Below are positions 7,478 to 10,093 of a stretch of 10,093 nt of DNA, piece after piece. The DNA comes from Candidatus Blautia intestinipullorum (GTDB taxonomy: Bacteria > Bacillota > Clostridia > Lachnospirales > Lachnospiraceae), in the NCBI GenBank assembly GCA_019120475.1, contig DWVA01000216.1, forward strand, positions 1 through 10,093. Direction: 5' to 3'. Positions within the stretch are counted from its first letter, which is position 1, and each line of letters starts with the position of its first letter. Both the position numbers and the translations under genes were made by a program. The notes under the pieces were generated by a model, which worked only from the letters and a program-made list of their open reading frames with translations, was not told where the DNA came from and did no database searches.

Positions 7478-7506
7478 TTTATATTTTCATTCTATATCTG
7501 TCCCTA
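7478..7506 (-). promoter_or_regulatory. Weak candidate promoter for the FKBP lipoprotein-nagA unit
   Basis: On the minus strand TAGGGA (7501-7506) and TATAAA (7478-7483) are 17 bases apart, in the 143-bp gap upstream of the lipoprotein gene. The -10 is good and the -35 poor. A 7-bp hairpin with one G-U pair (7451-7457 with 7468-7474) would sit at the very start of the transcript. The gene may instead be reached by readthrough from the deacetylase-like gene upstream, since I find no good terminator between them. Confidence 0.3.
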
Positions 7507-7561
7507 TCTTACGCCGGCCATGGAAAGCCTCCATGTTCCCCGTCTGCCGCTTATGGTACGT

Positions 7562-9142
7562 CTACATCTCCGGAACAGGTGTCGGCCTTGAAGTATCCCA
7601 TACCTGCGACACGTCAAAAAGATCGCTCAGCATATCCGGATTGTAATACATCCGGTATCCATCCAGATTACGTCTTCCCTGACGGAAATACTGATCTGTG
7701 ATCTGTACAAAATACTGGCTGGAATCTACATTGCAGTAGTAATCATAGCCTCTGCTCTTATAATAGGCAAACTTGTCATTGTCCATGGAGTATCCTTCCC
7801 AGCCTCCGATGTCCGCGCCGAAAGCAAAGATGATCATATCCGTCTTTCCAAGGATAGGCGCCACATAAGCCTCCCACTTTTCATTATCCGTCTTCAGATC
7901 CTGGGCGGAGCGGTCCGTGGCGTTCATATGTCCCCAGGTATGGCTGGCAAATTCCCAGCCGCTGGCTTTCATGGCATCCGCCACCTTTGTGGCTTCCTCC
8001 ACTTCTTTCTCATAGTCAAAATCCGGATGGCTGTCCAGAAATGCCTTCTGGTCATCCTGCAGATTTTCCCCTGTTTTATAGGCAATATCTGTGCGGTATC
8101 CCAGTACGCCGTTATAGCCGGTCATTGCCAGGATTCCCTTTCTTCCGTGATACGAGAAATCCGGATGTTCGCGGATAAACTCGTCCAGGATGGGAACCAG
8201 ATCATAGTTTCCTACGGAAACGCTGCCGTCGTCTTCTATATATTCCGCCTTGACCTGTCCGTTTTCATCCAGGACAAGCCTTGAGGCGAAACCGTCGCCG
8301 TCCATATAATGATAATAGCTTACGTCGTCCTGAGAAAGCACAAAGGGAATCTTTCCCTCCGGAACCATGATCTTCCCTCTGCTTACCGTTCCGTCCTCGC
8401 TGACAGTCGCCATATCGTGAGGGCTTACCAGAATGTATCCTTTCTCATACATGCTCTGGATGATTTTGTTAAACTCGTCCACAGTAGTCATCATCTGATT
8501 ATAGCCGCCCTCGTCGGAGTCTCCGTCAAAAGCTTTTGACGTATCATAGATCAGCGTGTGAAAAAACACATGGGTGATCTTCTCAAGAGGATATTCCACA
8601 AGAGACTCACGGGCCACCTGGCACTTGGCCGCAAGATTCATGTAGTCCTGATTGGACTCAAAATCCTCCTGCCCTTTCAGGAGAACGATCGCCTCGTCAT
8701 AATTGTACTGCTCATACATGATCTGGGCCTGTTCCAGAACTGACTGTCCGTCCCCGTCATTCTGTGTTTCCTCTTTATCTTCTTTTTTGTCCGCATCCTT
8801 TTCTTTCCCTGCGTCTTCTTTTTTGTCTGTGTCTTCTTCCTTCTCTGTGTCCTCTTTTTGCTCTGTATTTTCTTCTTTCTCTGCGTTGTCTTTTTGCTCT
8901 GTATTTTCTTCTTTCTCTGCGTCGTCTTTTTTCTCTGTATCCTCTTTTTTCTCTTCTTCCTTGGATACAGTATCTTCTTTATTGCCGCTCTCCTCCTGGG
9001 AAAGGCTCTCAGGCAGAGACTCTACTTCCGTTTTCTGTCCTCTGTTCTTCGGATTTCTCCCCGAAAATGGAAGCAGACTGCCCGCGGCCAGTACTGCGGC
9101 TGTGCATAATATCAGAGCCAGTACAGCAGCTCTTTTTCTCAT
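7562..9142 (-). CDS. Exported divergent polysaccharide deacetylase-like protein (tandem paralog 1)
   Basis: A 526-residue exported protein. Residues 1-27 are a basic then hydrophobic signal or anchor. Residues 63-122 are a Lys/Glu-rich 12-residue tandem repeat, and 133-177 a helical TPR-like unit (YEQYNYDEAIVLLKG). From about 188 the layout follows IcaB/PgaB-type NodB domains: HVFFHTLIYD, then MYEKGYILVSPHDMA (231-245), then KIPFVLSQDDVSYY (264-277) where family members have a TFDDG motif, and SHTWGH (400-405) as the histidine motif. IIFAFGAD (437-444) stands where the RxPxG motif is expected, so the arginine is not evident. The C-terminal block 467-503 is nearly identical to the neighbouring paralog. 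The ATG has AGGGG 9 bases upstream. Deacetylation of an envelope amino-sugar polymer is plausible, but the altered motifs leave activity open. Confidence 0.8.
   Translation of the reverse strand: MRKRAAVLALILCTAAVLAAGSLLPFSGRNPKNRGQKTEVESLPESLSQEESGNKEDTVSKEEEKKEDTEKKDDAEKEENTEQKDNAEKEENTEQKEDTEKEEDTDKKEDAGKEKDADKKEDKEETQNDGDGQSVLEQAQIMYEQYNYDEAIVLLKGQEDFESNQDYMNLAAKCQVARESLVEYPLEKITHVFFHTLIYDTSKAFDGDSDEGGYNQMMTTVDEFNKIIQSMYEKGYILVSPHDMATVSEDGTVSRGKIMVPEGKIPFVLSQDDVSYYHYMDGDGFASRLVLDENGQVKAEYIEDDGSVSVGNYDLVPILDEFIREHPDFSYHGRKGILAMTGYNGVLGYRTDIAYKTGENLQDDQKAFLDSHPDFDYEKEVEEATKVADAMKASGWEFASHTWGHMNATDRSAQDLKTDNEKWEAYVAPILGKTDMIIFAFGADIGGWEGYSMDNDKFAYYKSRGYDYYCNVDSSQYFVQITDQYFRQGRRNLDGYRMYYNPDMLSDLFDVSQVWDTSRPTPVPEM
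8777..8956 (-). repeat. 36-bp in-frame tandem repeat encoding a Lys/Glu-rich 12-residue unit
   Basis: Five units of about AEKEENTEQKED fill residues 63-122 of the deacetylase-like protein. Units two and three are almost identical at both protein and DNA level, so copy number could vary by slippage. The product is a charged, probably extended or helical spacer holding the enzyme domain away from the membrane; that role is inferred. Confidence 0.85.
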
Positions 9143-9236
9143 ATTTATGTTCCCCTTTCTTCCATTTCTTCTGTTCCTTCCCTCAAAAACAGGTTTCTGT
9201 TACTTTCACGCATTAACGCAAAAAGGTGTTTTCTAT

Positions 9237-9272
9237 GAAAGAATAACCCGCCGGATACAGTCCATCCGGCGG
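9237..9272 (-). terminator. Intrinsic terminator after deacetylase-like paralog 2
   Basis: A perfect 9-bp GC-rich stem (CCGCCGGAT at 9248-9256 with 9264-9272) and a 7-base loop are followed on the minus strand by a T-rich run (GTTATTCTTTC). It begins 16 bp after the upstream paralog's stop codon. It implies that paralog 1 is expressed from its own promoter in the remaining spacer, which I could not locate with confidence. Confidence 0.85.
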
Positions 9273-9288
9273 ATGTCAGATCAGATTT

Positions 9289-10093
9289 TTATTCCATAGG
9301 CGGCACAGGCGTCGGTCTGGCCGGATCAAAAACTTCTTTTGCGTCAAACAGATCCTCCAGAAGTTCCGGATTGTAGTACATCCGGTATCCGTCCAGATTA
9401 CGTCTTCCCTGACGGAAATATCTGTCGCGTATCTGAACAAAATACTGGCTGGAATCCACGTTGCAGTAGTAATTATATCCCACACTCTTCAGATATTCAA
9501 ACTTGTCGCCTGAATAGTCTTCCTGGGCCGTCAGATCTGTTCCAAAGGCAAAGATAATGATATCCGTTCCCCCGATCAAAGGGTCCACATTGTCCTTAAA
9601 CTTCTGTGTGTCCGTCTGAAGATGATCCAGGCCGATCTGCCCTATATTCTGATGCCCCCAGGTATGGCTGGCAAAAAGCCATCCCTCCGCCTTCATTGCC
9701 TCCGCAACTTTTTTCGCGCCTTCCCGTTCTTTTTCCAGGTCAAAGTCCGGGTGGCTGTCCAGCCATTCCACCTTGTCCGCGTCCAGATCGTCCGGTCTTG
9801 TCTCATAGCTGATATCCGTCCGGTATCCAAGGATTCCGTTGTAGCCTGTCAGGGCCACGATCCCTTTTGCTCCTCTGTAGGAGAAATCAGGATGCTGTTC
9901 CACGAAACGGTCGATCAGAGGGACCATATCGTAGTCGCCTACCGAAACCGTTCCGTCGTCTTCAATATACTCGTTGCGGATCTTGCCTTCGTCGTCCACG
10001 ATCAGCTTTGACGCATAGCCGTCTCCGTCCATATAGTGATAATAACATACGTCGTCCTGGGAGAGCACAAAGGGGATCTTCCCAGGGGGAAGC
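9289..10093 (-). CDS. Divergent polysaccharide deacetylase-like protein (tandem paralog 2), N-terminus cut by window edge
   Basis: Only the C-terminal 268 residues lie in the window; the frame is open through the right edge (LPPGKIPFV...), so the start is outside it. The visible part aligns without large gaps to the second half of the downstream gene, with roughly two thirds of positions identical by eye. It shares SQDDV (with VCYY in place of VSYY), HPDFSYRGAKGI, GYNGILGYRTDI, the histidine motif SHTWGH, IIFAFGTD and the final block from NVDSSQYF to RMYYNP. Both end in RPTPVP followed by one to three residues. As in its paralog, the first NodB motif is changed and no RxPxG arginine is evident. 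The pair looks like a tandem duplication followed by divergence. Its own terminator follows the stop. Whether it also carries the charged repeat and signal peptide cannot be seen here. Confidence 0.8.
   Translation of the reverse strand, partial: LPPGKIPFVLSQDDVCYYHYMDGDGYASKLIVDDEGKIRNEYIEDDGTVSVGDYDMVPLIDRFVEQHPDFSYRGAKGIVALTGYNGILGYRTDISYETRPDDLDADKVEWLDSHPDFDLEKEREGAKKVAEAMKAEGWLFASHTWGHQNIGQIGLDHLQTDTQKFKDNVDPLIGGTDIIIFAFGTDLTAQEDYSGDKFEYLKSVGYNYYCNVDSSQYFVQIRDRYFRQGRRNLDGYRMYYNPELLEDLFDAKEVFDPARPTPVPPME

Noticed and set aside
7519..7535. Hairpin CATGGA-5 nt-TCCATG after paralog 1 as a terminator
   Set aside because: The stem is only 6 bp and no run of T follows on the minus strand, so termination is not supported.
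8703..9299. Plus-strand Ser/Phe-rich repeat protein
   Set aside because: It is the antisense reading of the Lys/Glu repeat in the deacetylase-like gene and runs through the next gene's terminator.
10066..10068. GTG at 10066-10068 as the start of paralog 2
   Set aside because: The frame stays open to the window edge and the upstream residues (LPPGKIPF) still align with paralog 1, so this valine is internal.

Overview
The window looks like ordinary chromosomal DNA of a Gram-positive gut-type Clostridia. Lachnospiraceae is my best guess. It rests on moderate GC, strong AGGAGG-like ribosome sites, lipoprotein and exported-protein styles, and a trigger-factor-like lipoprotein; no marker gene fixes the taxon. 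I see no transposase, phage gene, tRNA, rRNA or CRISPR array. All seven genes lie on the minus strand, so transcription runs from high to low coordinates. The first gene (right edge) is cut at its N-terminus and the last (left edge) lacks a few C-terminal residues.

Right part (7562-10093): two tandem paralogous exported proteins with a divergent NodB-type polysaccharide deacetylase fold, in the IcaB/PgaB-like arrangement. A good intrinsic terminator (9237-9272) separates them. The downstream copy has an N-terminal export/anchor segment, a lysine/glutamate-rich 12-residue tandem repeat and a helical TPR-like piece before the enzyme domain.

Middle (4958-7418): a lipoprotein combining an FKBP-type prolyl isomerase domain with a trigger-factor-like C-terminal chaperone domain, followed after 46 bp by nagA, N-acetylglucosamine-6-phosphate deacetylase.

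Left-middle (3355-4938): a membrane-anchored canonical NodB polysaccharide deacetylase with all five motifs. It is preceded by choline-binding-type wall repeats and ends in an acidic 15-residue tandem repeat. It has its own candidate promoter, a leader hairpin and a strong terminator.

Left (2-3333): a two-gene alpha-glucan operon with a near-perfect vegetative promoter. It encodes a GH13 alpha-amylase-family enzyme, whose true start is probably a GTG, and then glgB, the glycogen branching enzyme.

Two themes emerge. One is cell-envelope amino-sugar handling: three deacetylase-fold proteins, an extracytoplasmic folding factor, and cytoplasmic NagA, which salvages GlcNAc-6-phosphate. The other is intracellular glycogen/maltodextrin metabolism. 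The least described items are the tandem divergent deacetylase-like pair, with altered catalytic motifs and a strikingly conserved C-terminal block, and the low-complexity charged repeats carried by the exported proteins.
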